DNA of 64,000 nucleotides from Loripinus fragilis (Eukaryota; Mollusca; Bivalvia; Lucinida; Lucinidae), in the NCBI GenBank assembly GCA_964019695.1, contig OZ026519.1, positions 1-64,000 of the forward strand. The letters are read 5' to 3'. The notes under the pieces are model-generated. The model was given only the letters and a program-made list of their open reading frames with translations, was not told where the DNA came from and did no database searches. Below, piece by piece: positions 40,901 to 52,900 of the stretch (position 1 is its first letter; each line of letters starts with the position of its first letter). A program made the position numbers and the translations under genes.

Positions 40901-43900
40901 CAATGCTAACCTGCATTTGTCTAGGTGGAGCAGCCAGGCAGACAGTTTGAACAGGCTGTGAGTGAGGCATCTAAATGGCAATGCTTACCAGTATATGTGT
41001 AGGTGGAGCAGCCAGCCAGACAGTTTGAACAGGCTGTGACTGAGGTATCTAAATGGCAATGCTAACCTGTATATGGCTAGGTGGAGCAGCCAGGCAGACA
41101 GTTTGAACAGGCTGTGAGTGAGGCATCTAAATGGCAATGCTAACCTGTATATGTCTAGGTGGAACAGCCAGTCTGACAGTTTGAACAGGCTGTGAGTGAG
41201 GCATCTAAATAGCAATGTTTACCAGTATATGTCTAGGTGGGACAGCCAGCCAGACAGTTTGAACAGGCTGTGAGTGAGGCATCTTAATGGCAATGATTAC
41301 CTGTATATGTCTAGGTGGGACAGCCAGCCAGACAGTTTGAACAGGCTGTGAGTGAGGTATCTAAATGGCAATGCTTACCAGTATATGTCTAGGTGGAGCA
41401 GCCAGGCAGACAGTTTGAACAGGCTGTGAGGTATCTAAATGGCAATGCTAACCTGTATATGTCTAGGTGGAGCAGCCAGGCAGACAGTTTGAACAGGCTG
41501 TGAGTGAGGCATCTAAATGGCAATGATTACCTGTATATGTCTAGGTGGAGCAGCCAGCCAGACAGTTTGAACAGGCTGCGAGTGAGGCATCTAAATGGCA
41601 TTGTTTACCTGTATAGGTCTAGGTGGAGCAGCCAGGCAGACAGTTTGAACAGGCTGTGGGTGAGGCATCTAAATGGCAATGTTAACCTGTATGTGTCTAG
41701 GTAGGACAGCCAGTCAGACAGTTTGAACAGGCTGTGAGTGAGACATCTAAATGGCAATGATTACCTGTATATGTCTAGGTGGAGCAGCCAGGCAGACAGT
41801 TTGAACAGGCTGTGACTGAGGTATCTAAATGGCATTGTTTACCTGTATGTCTAGGTGGGACAGCCAGTCAGACAGTTTGAACAGGCTGTGAGTGAGGCAT
41901 CTAAATGGCAATGATTACCTGTATATGTCTAGGTGGAGCAGCCAGGCAGACAGTTTGAACAGGCTGTGAGTGAAGCATCTAAATGGCAATGCTAACCTGT
42001 ATATGTCTAGGTGGAGCAGCCAGCCAGACAGTTTGAACAGGCTGTGAGTGAGGCATCTAAATGGCAATGCTAACCTGTAAATGGCTAGGTGGAGCAGCCA
42101 GGCAGACAGTTTGAACAGGCTGTGGCTGAAGCATCTAAATAGCAATGTTAACCTGTATATGTCTAGGTGGAGCAGCCAGGCAGACAGTTTGAACAGACTG
42201 TGAGTGAGACATCTAAATGGCAATGCTTACCAGTATATGTCTAGGTGGAGCAGCCAGCCAGACAGTTTGAACAGGGTGTGAGTGAGGCATCTAAATGGCA
42301 ATGCTAACCTGTATATGTCTAGGTGGGACAGCCAGTCAGACAGTTTGAACAGGCTGTGAGTGAGACATCTAAATGGCAATGCTTACCTGTATATGTCTAG
42401 GTGGGACAGCCAGTCAGACAGTTTGAACAGGCTGTGAGTGAGGCATCTAAATGGCAATGTTAACCTGTATATGTCTAGGTGGAGCAGCTAGCCAGACAGT
42501 TTGAACAGGCTGTGACTGAGGTATCTAAATGGCAATGCTAACCTGTATATGTCTAGGTGTGACAGCCAGCCAGACAGTTTGAACAGGCTGTGAGTGAGGC
42601 ATCTAAATGGCAATGCTTACCAGTATATGACTAGGTGGAGCAGCCAGTCAGACAGTTTGAACAGGCTGTGAGTGAGGTATCTAAATGGCAATGCTAACCT
42701 GTATATGTCTAGGTGGAGCAGCCAGTCAGACAGTTTGAACAGGCTGTGAGTGAGACATCTAAATGGCAATGCTTACCAGTATATGTCTAGGTGGAACAGC
42801 CAGCCAGTCAGTTTGAACCGGCTGTGACTGAGGCATCTAAATGGCAATGTTTACCTGTATAAGTCAAGGTGGAGCAGCCAGCCAGACAGTTTGAACAGGC
42901 TGTGAGTGAGGCATCTAAATGGCAATGCTAACCTGTACATGGCTAGGTGGAGCAGCCAGGCAGACAGTTTGAACAGGCTGTAGCTGAAGCATCTAAATAG
43001 CAATGTTTACCTGTATATGTCTAGGTGGAGCAGCCAGGCAGACAGTTTGAACAGACTGTGAGTGAGACATCTAAATGGCAATGCTTACCAGTATATGTCT
43101 AGGAGGAGCAGCCAGCCAGACAGTTTGAACAGGGTGTGAGTGAGGCATCTAAATGGCAATGCTAACCTGTATATGTCTAGGTGGGACAGCCAGTCAGACA
43201 GTTTGAACAGGCTGTGAGTGAGACATCTAAATGGCACTGCTTACCTGTATATGTCTAGGTGGAGCAGCCAGGCAGACAGTTTGAACAGGCTGTGACTGAG
43301 GTATCTAAATGGCATTGTTTACCTGTATGTCTAGGTGGGACAGCCAGTCAGACAGTTTGAACAGGCTGTGAGTGAGGCATCTAAATGGCAATGATTACCT
43401 GTATATGTCTAGGTGGAGCAGCCAGCCAGACAGTTTGAACAGGCTGTGAGTGAAGCATCTAAATGGCAATGCTAACCTGTATATGTCTAGGTGGAGCAGC
43501 CAGCCAGACAGTTTGAACAGGCTGTGAGTGAGGCATCTAAATGGCAATGCTAACCTGTATGTCTAGGTGGGAAAGCCAGTCAGACAGTTTGAACAGGCTG
43601 TGAGTGAGGCATCTAAATGGCAATGCTTACCAGTATATGTCTAGGTGGAACAGCCAGCCAGACAGTTTCAACAGGCTGTGAGTGAGGCATCTAAATATCA
43701 ATGCTTACCAGTATATGTCTAGGTGGAACAGCCAGTCAGACAGTTTGAACAGGCTGTGAGTGAGGCATCTAAATGGCATTGTTTACCTGTATAGGTCTAG
43801 GTGGAGCAGCCAGCCAGACAGTTTGAACAGGCTGTGATTGAGGCATCTAAATGGCATTGTTTACCTCTATGTCTAGGTGGAGCAGCCAGGCAGACAGTTT

Positions 43901-46900
43901 GAACAGGCTGTGAGTGAGGTATCTAAATGGCAATGCTAACCTGTATATGTCTAGGTGGAGCAGCCAGGCAGACAGTTTGAACAGGCTGTGAGTGAGGCAT
44001 CTAAATGGCAATGTTAACCTGTATATGTCTAGGTGGAGCAGCCAGCCAGACAGTTTGAACAGGCTGTGACTGAGGTATCTAAATGGCAATGCTAACCTGT
44101 ATATGGCTAGGTGGAGCAGCCAGGCAGACAGTTTGAACAGGCTGTGAGTGAGGCATCTAAATGGCAATGTTAACCTGTATATGTCTAGGTGGGACAGCCA
44201 GGCAGACAGTTTGAACAGGCTGTGAGTGAGGCATCTAAATGGCAATGCTAACCTGTATATGTCTAGGTGGAGCAGCCAGTCAGACAGTTTGAACAGGCTG
44301 TGAGTGAGACATCTAAATGGCAATGCTTACCAGTATATGTCTAGGTGGAGCAGCCAGCCAGACAGTTTGAACAGGCTGTGACTGAGGTATCTAAATGGCA
44401 ATGCTAACCTGTATATGGCTAGGTGGAGCAGCCAGGCAGACAGTTTGAACAGGCTGTGAGTGAGGCATCTAAATGGCAATGCTAACCTGTATATGTCTAG
44501 GTGGAACAGCCAGTCAGACAGTTTGAACAGGCTGTGAGTGAGGCATCTAAATGGCAATGCTAACCTGCATTTGTCTAGGTGGAGCAGCCAGGCAGACAGT
44601 TTGAACAGGCTGTGAGTGAGGCATCTAAATGGCAATGCTTACCAGTATATGTCTAGGTGGAGCAGCCAGCCAGACAGTTTGAACAGGCTGTGACTGAGGT
44701 ATCTAAATGGCAATGCTAACCTGTATATGGCTAGGTGGAGCAGCCAGGCAGACAGTTTGAACAGGCTGTGAGTGAGGCATCTAAATGGCAATGCTAACCT
44801 GTATATGTCTAGGTGGAACAGCCAGTCAGACAGTTTGAACAGGCTGTGAGTGAGGCATCTAAATGGCAATGTTTACCAGTATATGTCTAGGTGGGACAGC
44901 CAGCCAGACAGTTTGAACAGGCTGTGAGTGAGGCATCTAAATGGCAATGATTACCTGTATATGTCTAGGTGGGACAGCCAGGCAGACAGTTTGAACAGGC
45001 TGTGAGTGAGGCATCTAAATGGCAATGATTACCTGTATATGTCTAGGTGGAGCAGCCAGCCAGACAGTTTGAACAGGCTGTGAGTGAGGCATCTAAATGG
45101 CAATGTTAACCTGTATATGTCTAGGTGGAACAGCCAGTCAGACAGTTTGAACAGGCTGTGAGTGAGGCATCTAAATGGCATTGTTTACCTGTATAGGTCT
45201 AGGTGGAGCAGCCAGGCAGACAGTTTGAACAGGCTGTGGGTGAGGCATCTAAATGGCAATGTTAACCTGTATGTCTAGGTGGAGCAGCAAGCCAGACAGA
45301 TTGAACAGGCTGTGAGTGAGGCATCTAAATGGCAAGGCTTACCTGTATATGTCTAGGTGGAACAGCGGGAGGATTAGACCTGGCATCATACTGACAAGCT
45401 GTTCTGTACTGACCATCATCCCGGGGCTCTTGCTTCAAACGAAGGTTGAGTGGGTCAATACTGAAAAATAATTTCTGTTCAATAAATAAGGTTTGAGATC
45501 TTTGTTAAGATGATGGGGGTTAAAGGAAAATCTTAGGCTTCTTTATCATGTTCTAGTACAATTTGAGTCACTGTAGATGTCATAAATGAGCGGGTTTATT
45601 TTCCCGCCAAAGATTATGAAATTAACATTTTTGTTTTTTTTGATTCTTTATATCCAAGTCAACATTTTTCAGTCATGTCGGACGGGTATTCCTGGGTTGA
45701 ACCAGTACTAAGCAGAGGATAAAGTGTCTTGCTCAAGGACAAAGCAGTGCCTCTGGTGAGGGTTGAACCTGCAACCCCTTGATCTTGAGTTAAGCACTCT
45801 AGGGAGTGCAGTGGCTCAGTGGTAGAGTGCTTGACTCGAGACCGAGAGGCCGCAGGTTCGAGCCTCACCGGCGTCACTGCATTGTGGTCCTTGAGCAAGA
45901 CACATTTATCCTAGCTTAGTACTGGTTCAACCCAGGAAGACCCGTCCCTTTATAACTGACAGATCATTGATGGGACGTAAAGAATCAAATCAAACAAACT
46001 AATCAAGCACTCTACCACTTAGTCACCACACTGCTCACAAATTAACATCTGATATTGTAGATATAATCTTTGGATAGTATAGTGATGATACAAAAAATCA
46101 GAAATCAAACAAGAGCTGAAAGGAAGATATATTTTTTTTAAATTTTATGCAGCAGGTTGATAGGGTTAAAAGGTTCAGGCAACCCTTTAACCCTTCACCT
46201 CATAGAGACACCTTTTAACAATTTTGCAAATACAGCAGACCCAGATCAGGCAGCTCTTGTAAGGGTTGCCTGATCAGAATCTTCCCTGATTGCTTATGAA
46301 AATATTATAAGATTTTAAAAAGATACAAACCTACACTAGCGGACCTGACAAGCAGTTTCTTTGTTCTATGTACAAACGATAAAATTTATCTATATAATTA
46401 TTCATAGTGGGTGGAGTTTAGCATGAATATTCATGAAGGAAAGGGTTAACAGAAGCGTACATATAATATATTATTAGCACTAAACAGACATCTACTTTTT
46501 TGTACAGTTAAGAGTGCGTGCCAAAAAATAATTTTCTTATCATATGCTGTGGGTACTCAAAAGATCAGTCTCAATGAGACGGTTCTTTTGAGCACCCAAA
46601 ACACATGTTAAAATTGATGGGTACAAAAATATTTAAAATTTTATGCTCAAAAAGTTTGTTTCTCTTAACCTGAGTTTTAATCAATTTCTAGATGACATGA
46701 ATTGTTGAACCCAATATGGTAAATTGTTAAAGATGGAAAATTTTGTGTTTTGGTCAAGAAAAGTCACATACGGATTACAGGCTGCTACGGGAAAAAACTT
46801 GTCTTGGATGTTTCCGACAAAGTGAGATTTAAACCCACCTGCTCAGTTACAGAGACTAGCAAGAAAATTAAAACACCTAAGACAGGTATTCTCTTGTCAA

Positions 46901-49900
46901 GGTCTCTTGAAAAGAGGGCTATTTAAAATACTTCATTTTACTTTTTCTTCTTACTTAAAAGCAAAAACTATGATGTAGGAGCTCTGGCAAATAATTTTTA
47001 GCTAAAACATATGACTAGATTGATGGATAAGAAAATGATCAACATCTTATAATGAAATATTTTTGCTATTAAGACTAATGAATATAGGACTTACTTGAAC
47101 CTGCCTGTAGGTACCCCGGCTCCTGCTGGTAATATTTTAGTTGGTGGTGGCTTTGGACGTATGGGCGGGTATTTAACTCCTGTAGTAGAAAATAAAGAGA
47201 AAAATAGTTACAAGTTACATTAATAAACATTTCTAAAATGATTTTTTTATTTATTTTTTTTAGATCTTATAACTGTATTAGCACATTCGACGGCACATCA
47301 TCACAAATTCCCAGGCGTTTGATAGCTTTTGAACACTTGCCAGAGCCCCTGAGGGAGGGGCTCAAAATTAATAGGCTCTTGCATGCCCCACTTGTGTATG
47401 CAAATAATTCAACAAATTTGGACAGACAGAGGCGATCACAACATCCAGATACCCCAGTGGATATTTTTGAATGCCACAAGAAACCATTTCCAATTTATTG
47501 GGTCTTATCTTTAAAATATTTCTTATGATAAGCTTTATGACTGCTGTGAGACATGTTGAGTTGCTTTAATCTATAACATGTTTAGTTTGTAACAAGTAAG
47601 ACAAGGAAATGGCTAAAGTTGACATGCTATAACAGTTTGACGTGTTTAGTTTGTAACAAGTAAGACAAGGTAATGGCTAAAGTTGACATGCTATAACAGT
47701 TGGCACCACCACCAGAACATCATAGAAACATGCTAGTATAAACAACAAAGCTCAGTCTTGTTACCATAAATGCTCTTAATTTTAACAATTTTATTGACTA
47801 TCTGTTGGGTCCTTAACCCTTTCTAGACTGAAAACCCATAAATTGGTACACTATAATAATTGCAAATAGTGAACTGAACTTCACAGGAATTTAACTGAAT
47901 GTACATGGTATATCTGTCTCTATATATATAGGTGTCCCAATTACAAATATTTCTGAGGAGAGAAGAGTGCATTGGCTCAGTTGGTAGAGTGATAAGCTTG
48001 GGAGCTAGTCAATGGTGCCACTGTGTTGCATCCTTGAAAAAGACATTTTTTCCTCTGCTTAGTACTGGTTGGACCCAGGAAAATGTTAAAAAATGACTGA
48101 ATATTGTTGACTGGGACATAAAGCATCAACACTAACAAACACAACAACTATTTCTAAGTGATCAAGGCTGTTAAAGAGCTAACTACTTGTAGGTTAGGTA
48201 ATAATTTGAGTACATTGAACAGCTACATGTATCAATCATAGGTTTAGATAAACAAATTTTTTGAGCTCAGCGCCCTAGATAAGCTTTTGGGTCAATTGGG
48301 TATTTATGCAACCTGGTTATCCTCAATTGCGTTCTTGCAAAAACAATTGCCTATTTTCATATTTTTTACGCCACGTTTTTTTTTTCTTTGATTACAAGTT
48401 TTCTTATTGCATGAAGCCATCACAATAGTATTGCAATGGTAGTCAACAATAGTGCTTGCATATTAATCACTCCCATCCTCTGCCTTTCTAAAGTATCAAA
48501 CTAGCGGATTTTATTGTACCTCCCCTTGTTGACATTCGAGTGTTTTTTTATATACAGCTTTCATCAGAGTGTTTTCCGCGCGAAATACTGGACTGGGCAC
48601 AGATATTTTATTCATACAACTGGAGTTATATTGCGCGCTCGCTACTAAAAAAAAATCAGTACCCGACTGCCATTTGTTTATCACCCAAATGGAAATGAAA
48701 ATTAATGGACCAATTGGTACGCAATGACATCGCATGTAATTGCATATCGATTGTTAGAATTGCTTTTTGGTACGCACACATTTGATTTTAATTGCTTTTT
48801 CGAGGATTTTAATTGCGTATTTCCGCAAATACGCTGCTTATCTAGGGTGCTGGAGCTTAAAATTTTAAATATTTTTTAATCCATCAGTTTGAGCATGTAT
48901 GTTTTGGGTGCTCAAAAGGTTTTAGGTGCTCAAAAGAACCGTCTCATTGAGAACGTTCTTTTGAGTACCCACAACATATGTTTTGGTTGAGAAATAAGAA
49001 AGTTAATATTTTGGTATGCACTCTTAACTAAAGGCCTGATCAACAAAGTGAAACTTTATAATGTAATTGTTACAAGTTTTGTATCATTGATTTGCATTAA
49101 CATGATTAACCTGTTGTTTCAAGATGACCATCCTTATCCTGCAAATATTCTCGTGGAAATGTCGTCTGCATATTGCTTCTACTGCATATATTCAAATGCA
49201 GTCTCGGTCCATGTTTGCAATTGGACTACCAAAGAACACAAGTACATCAGGCCTTTAGTTAAGAGTGCCTACTAGTAAAATATAATTTTCTTATTTCTCA
49301 ACCAAAACATGGGTCTCAATGAGGTGGTTCTTTTGAGCACCCAAAACATATGTTAAAACAGATGGGTAAGAAAATACATGTATTTAAAAATGTTGCTTAT
49401 CTAAACCTATATAATGGTACATGTAGATGAGCAAGTGGGTGATGGATATCCTGAATGGTCAATCATCTCATTCAAATGGAACTTTTATGTCTCCACAAAA
49501 CAACTTTTGAATGGAAATAATGAAAATTGCCAATGTACAAGAGGTGTTTCATGTTTATTTGAACAAATTTGAAATTGCCCTATCTCATTTATTTCTTATT
49601 ATATTTAGTAACAATAAATTTGCATTGATTAATATGATCTCCAGAAATGCGCAGTCACAAAGAAAATAGATCTTAACTTTATTCGCTGGATTAAAACAGT
49701 CTCTGAAGATGAGTAGTCAAAATTTAAGCGTTTAAAATTGCTGTCTGAAACAAAATGTTCAAAATCGTTCTCGAACAATTTCTCTTAAAGTGGTGAAGTT
49801 TTTCTCTTGGAACCTATTATAAATTGTACATAAATGATTAAAGCGTGTTCTGCTAAGAAATAAAACATTTCCCTTGGATATTTACATTTTGGAAGCAACT

Positions 49901-52900
49901 TTAACATTAAATTTTGGGGGTTACAGTTTCCAAAGCAACACTAAATTGTAAGCAAAATACATGAATGCAAAATTTGGTGATTAGTTTTATCAGCGATATA
50001 TTCTTGAACTATTTAAGAACTTTTGTTGGCTGTGAGTTTTGAGAATTTGTTTTTCACAATTCTTCCAGGACACATTTCATACATGGAATGTCCATTTGGG
50101 CACTCGTATGGTAGTACTTATAAAGCCCAGTTGTCAAGCGAAAGCAGGCGTACAGAAGCTGTTTTTTGTTTGAATAATAGACTGAACGCTCCTCTAAGCT
50201 TTAAAGGAATTTGAACACTTTTAGACGCATTTTCATTAGAAATACACCCGTTTTAGCTCTTAAAATCATTAAAAGGGGGGTTGGCGTGTATTTTGGGATG
50301 CTGTGTTATGGTTATGCTTTAAATTACCTATTTGTCTATTTGGTCTTACAGGGGACATGTCCTTTATTTAAGAGAAAGCAAATATTATTTATTTTATTCA
50401 CATCCAACCTCGTAAAATGAAAGTCACATTTGTTCAAATAAAACATGAAAAAGATCTCGTATATAGAGGATCTTACATGAGTGCTCATGTTTTATTGAAT
50501 TTATTAAACAAGTTGAGGAAAAGAGATCAAATGCGAGGCATGCCGAGCATTTTATCTCTTTTTCGCAGCGAGTTTAATAAATTCAATTAAACAGGAGCAT
50601 GAATGTTAGATTCTATTTATCATATGACATTAAAATCATTTTGAAATCATGTTTATGGCATAAACCCATTAGTGTTTTGCCATATGGGTTACTTTAAAAG
50701 CGTCATTTCACAACGTTTCCTGAAAATCTGTAAACCACTAGTGGTTTATCGATTTTAATGCATGCGCAAACTTGTTATGGATGTGAAGGTGATTCCTGGA
50801 GAGGAGGTTGCTCTGCAGCATCAGCTCCTTGTGAGCGACATGATGATTGATATGCCGCCCCAAATCAAGCGCAAATTCACCCCACGTCCAAAAGTGTGGA
50901 AGCTCAGAGATCCTCAAACCTGTAGCCAATTCCAGGAAGCCTTCAAGGCACATGTGCCCGCTGTGGAAACTGAAGCGGCTACTACTACTGAGGAAATCTG
51001 GGCGAAACTCAAGACAGGTTTGCTGAAGACAACAGAGGAGGTGTGCGGCACAACAAAGCCCCACCGATGGCGACGTGAAACTTGGTGGTGGAATAAGGAA
51101 GTAGATGATGCCATCACAGCCAAGCGCCAAGCTTTCAAAGCATGGAAGACTGGCAAATGCACAAGAGCATCATATAACACTGCCAAGCGCATCTCCCGAC
51201 GTATGGTGCACCATGCACGCCACGAAGCAGACAAGGTGGTCTATGAGGGCATTGACCACAAGTCGTCTGATATCTTCCGCCTCGCCAACCAGATGAGGAA
51301 AGAGAATGTTGATGTTGTAGGCGACAAGCCAGTGAAGAATGACACTGGGGAAATGTCAATGAGCGAGGAGGCAAAGCAGAATGCATGGGCTGAACATTAT
51401 GAAAGGCTTCTCAACGTTGAATTTGATTGGGACCCTGATCACCTGTCCAATGAACTTCCGTTAGAAGGCCCGCCTATCCCAATCACTATTGACATGGTGA
51501 AGAAGGCCATCTCAAAGATGAAGTCAGGCAAAGCTGCAGGTCCATCAGGCATAGTGGTGGAGATGATCAAGGCAGCAGGTGATACAGGGGCCACCATGAT
51601 CCGAGATCTTGCTACTGCGATTATCCGTGACGGCAAGGTCCCAACTGACTGGGAGGAAAGTTTCATGGTCTGCCTTTACAAGGGCAAGGGTGATGCTTTG
51701 GATTGAGGCAACTATCGAGGCCTCAAGCTGACTGAGCAGGCCATGAAGATCCTAGAGAGGATTGTCGATGGTCTCATAAGACAGGTGGTGTCTATTGACG
51801 ACTCCCAGTTTGGCTTTGTCCCAGGAAGAGGCACTACAGATGCAATCTTTGTGGTCCGGCAGCTGCAGGAGAAATACCTAGCAGTGAACAAGAGGCTTTA
51901 TATGGCCTTCGTGGACCTAGAGAAAGCATTTGACCGTGTCCCTCGGAAGGTTATCTGGTGGGCCCTGAGAAAGCTAGGCGTTGAGGAATGGATTGTGCGG
52001 TTAGTCCAGGGAATGTACGCTAATGCACGAAGCCGGGTTCGTGTTGGCGAGGGTTTCAGCAAAGAGTTTGAGGTGAAAGTTGGGGTCCATCAGGGATCCG
52101 TACTCAGTCCCTTGCTCTTCATCATTGTGCTGGAGGCCTTGTCACGTGAGTTTCGGGCTGGTGTTCCCTGGGAGGACCTATACGCAGATGATCTTGTCAT
52201 CATTGCTGACTCCCTAGAGGAATGTGTCAGGAGGCTCTTGATATGGAAAGAAGCCATGGAGAAGAAGGGATTGAGGGTGAATGCAGGAAAGACAAAAGTC
52301 ATGATCTGTGGTACAGGCCTGGACCTCTTGCAGAGTTCAGGCGAATACCCATGCGCTGTCTGTCGTACAGGAGTAGGCAACAACAGCATCTACTGCAATG
52401 GCTGCAAACTTTGGGTGCATAAGAAATGCAGTGGGCTACAAAGACTGACACCAAATCCTGATTATAGGTGTGCACGGTGCATGGGAAATGCTCGCCCTAT
52501 TGACGGCAGACCACAGAGTGAAGTCCAGGTTGGACCTGATAAGCTTGAGGTGGTAGCTTCCTTCTGCTACCTAGGTGACATGCTTTCTGCTGGTGGAGGC
52601 TGTGAAATGGCGGTCACTACTCGTGTGAAAACCGCCTGGAAGAAGTTCAGGGAGCTACTACCAGTTCTCACATCCCGCCACCTCTCTTACAAGACCCGTG
52701 GCCATGTGTACAGCTCTTGCGTGCGGAGCGCCATGCTCCATGCCAGTGAAACTTGGCCACTTACCAAGACGAACCTGCAGCGCTTGCAACGCAATGATAG
52801 GGCCATGATCAGACAGATCTGCAGTATCAAGCCAGAGGATGTGGCCAGGGTAAGGTCAAGCGAGCTACTGGCAAAGCTTCAGCTTGAGGACCTCGACCTC

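Larger units (their letters stand above)
29389..45366. repeat. 16-kb tandem array, about 200 units of 78 bp, carrying splice-donor copies
   Basis: The plus-strand unit runs CTTACCTGTATATGTCTAG, GTGGAGCAGCCAGGCAGACAG, TTTGAACAGGCTGTGAGTGAG, GCATCTAAATGGCAATG. Variants include GGGACAGCC or GGAACAGCC, CAGTCAG/CAGCCAG/CAGGCAG, GTGACTGAG, GAGACATC, GAGGTATC, and short units lacking AT or the GTGAG block. On the minus strand (sense for the host gene) each unit contains TTTAG|ATGCCTCAC and CATATACAG|GTTAGC, GTAAGC, GTAAAC or GTAATC. The right edge overlaps the last 24 bases of the coding exon 45343-45460. Open frames up to 310 codons in the array (such as 37639-38571, minus strand) arise only because 78 is divisible by 3 and the GTTAGC variants lack a stop in that frame; units with GTAAGC break it. 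I do not regard them as genes. Confidence 0.97.

Noticed and set aside
29389..45366. CRISPR array
   Set aside because: The units are directly tandem with no unique spacers, and the context is an animal gene with introns.
45802..45890. Functional tRNA gene (A box and B box, 76-base head)
   Set aside because: It is followed by the SINE body and tail, flanked by a target duplication, and repeated in several places; the acceptor stem does not pair well.
47238..47528. 96-codon plus-strand frame (…RRLIAFEHLPEPLREGLKIN…) next to exon 47179
   Set aside because: There is no recognised family and no splice or start context. It lies antisense in the upstream intron; it may be an old transposon remnant, but nothing firm supports it.
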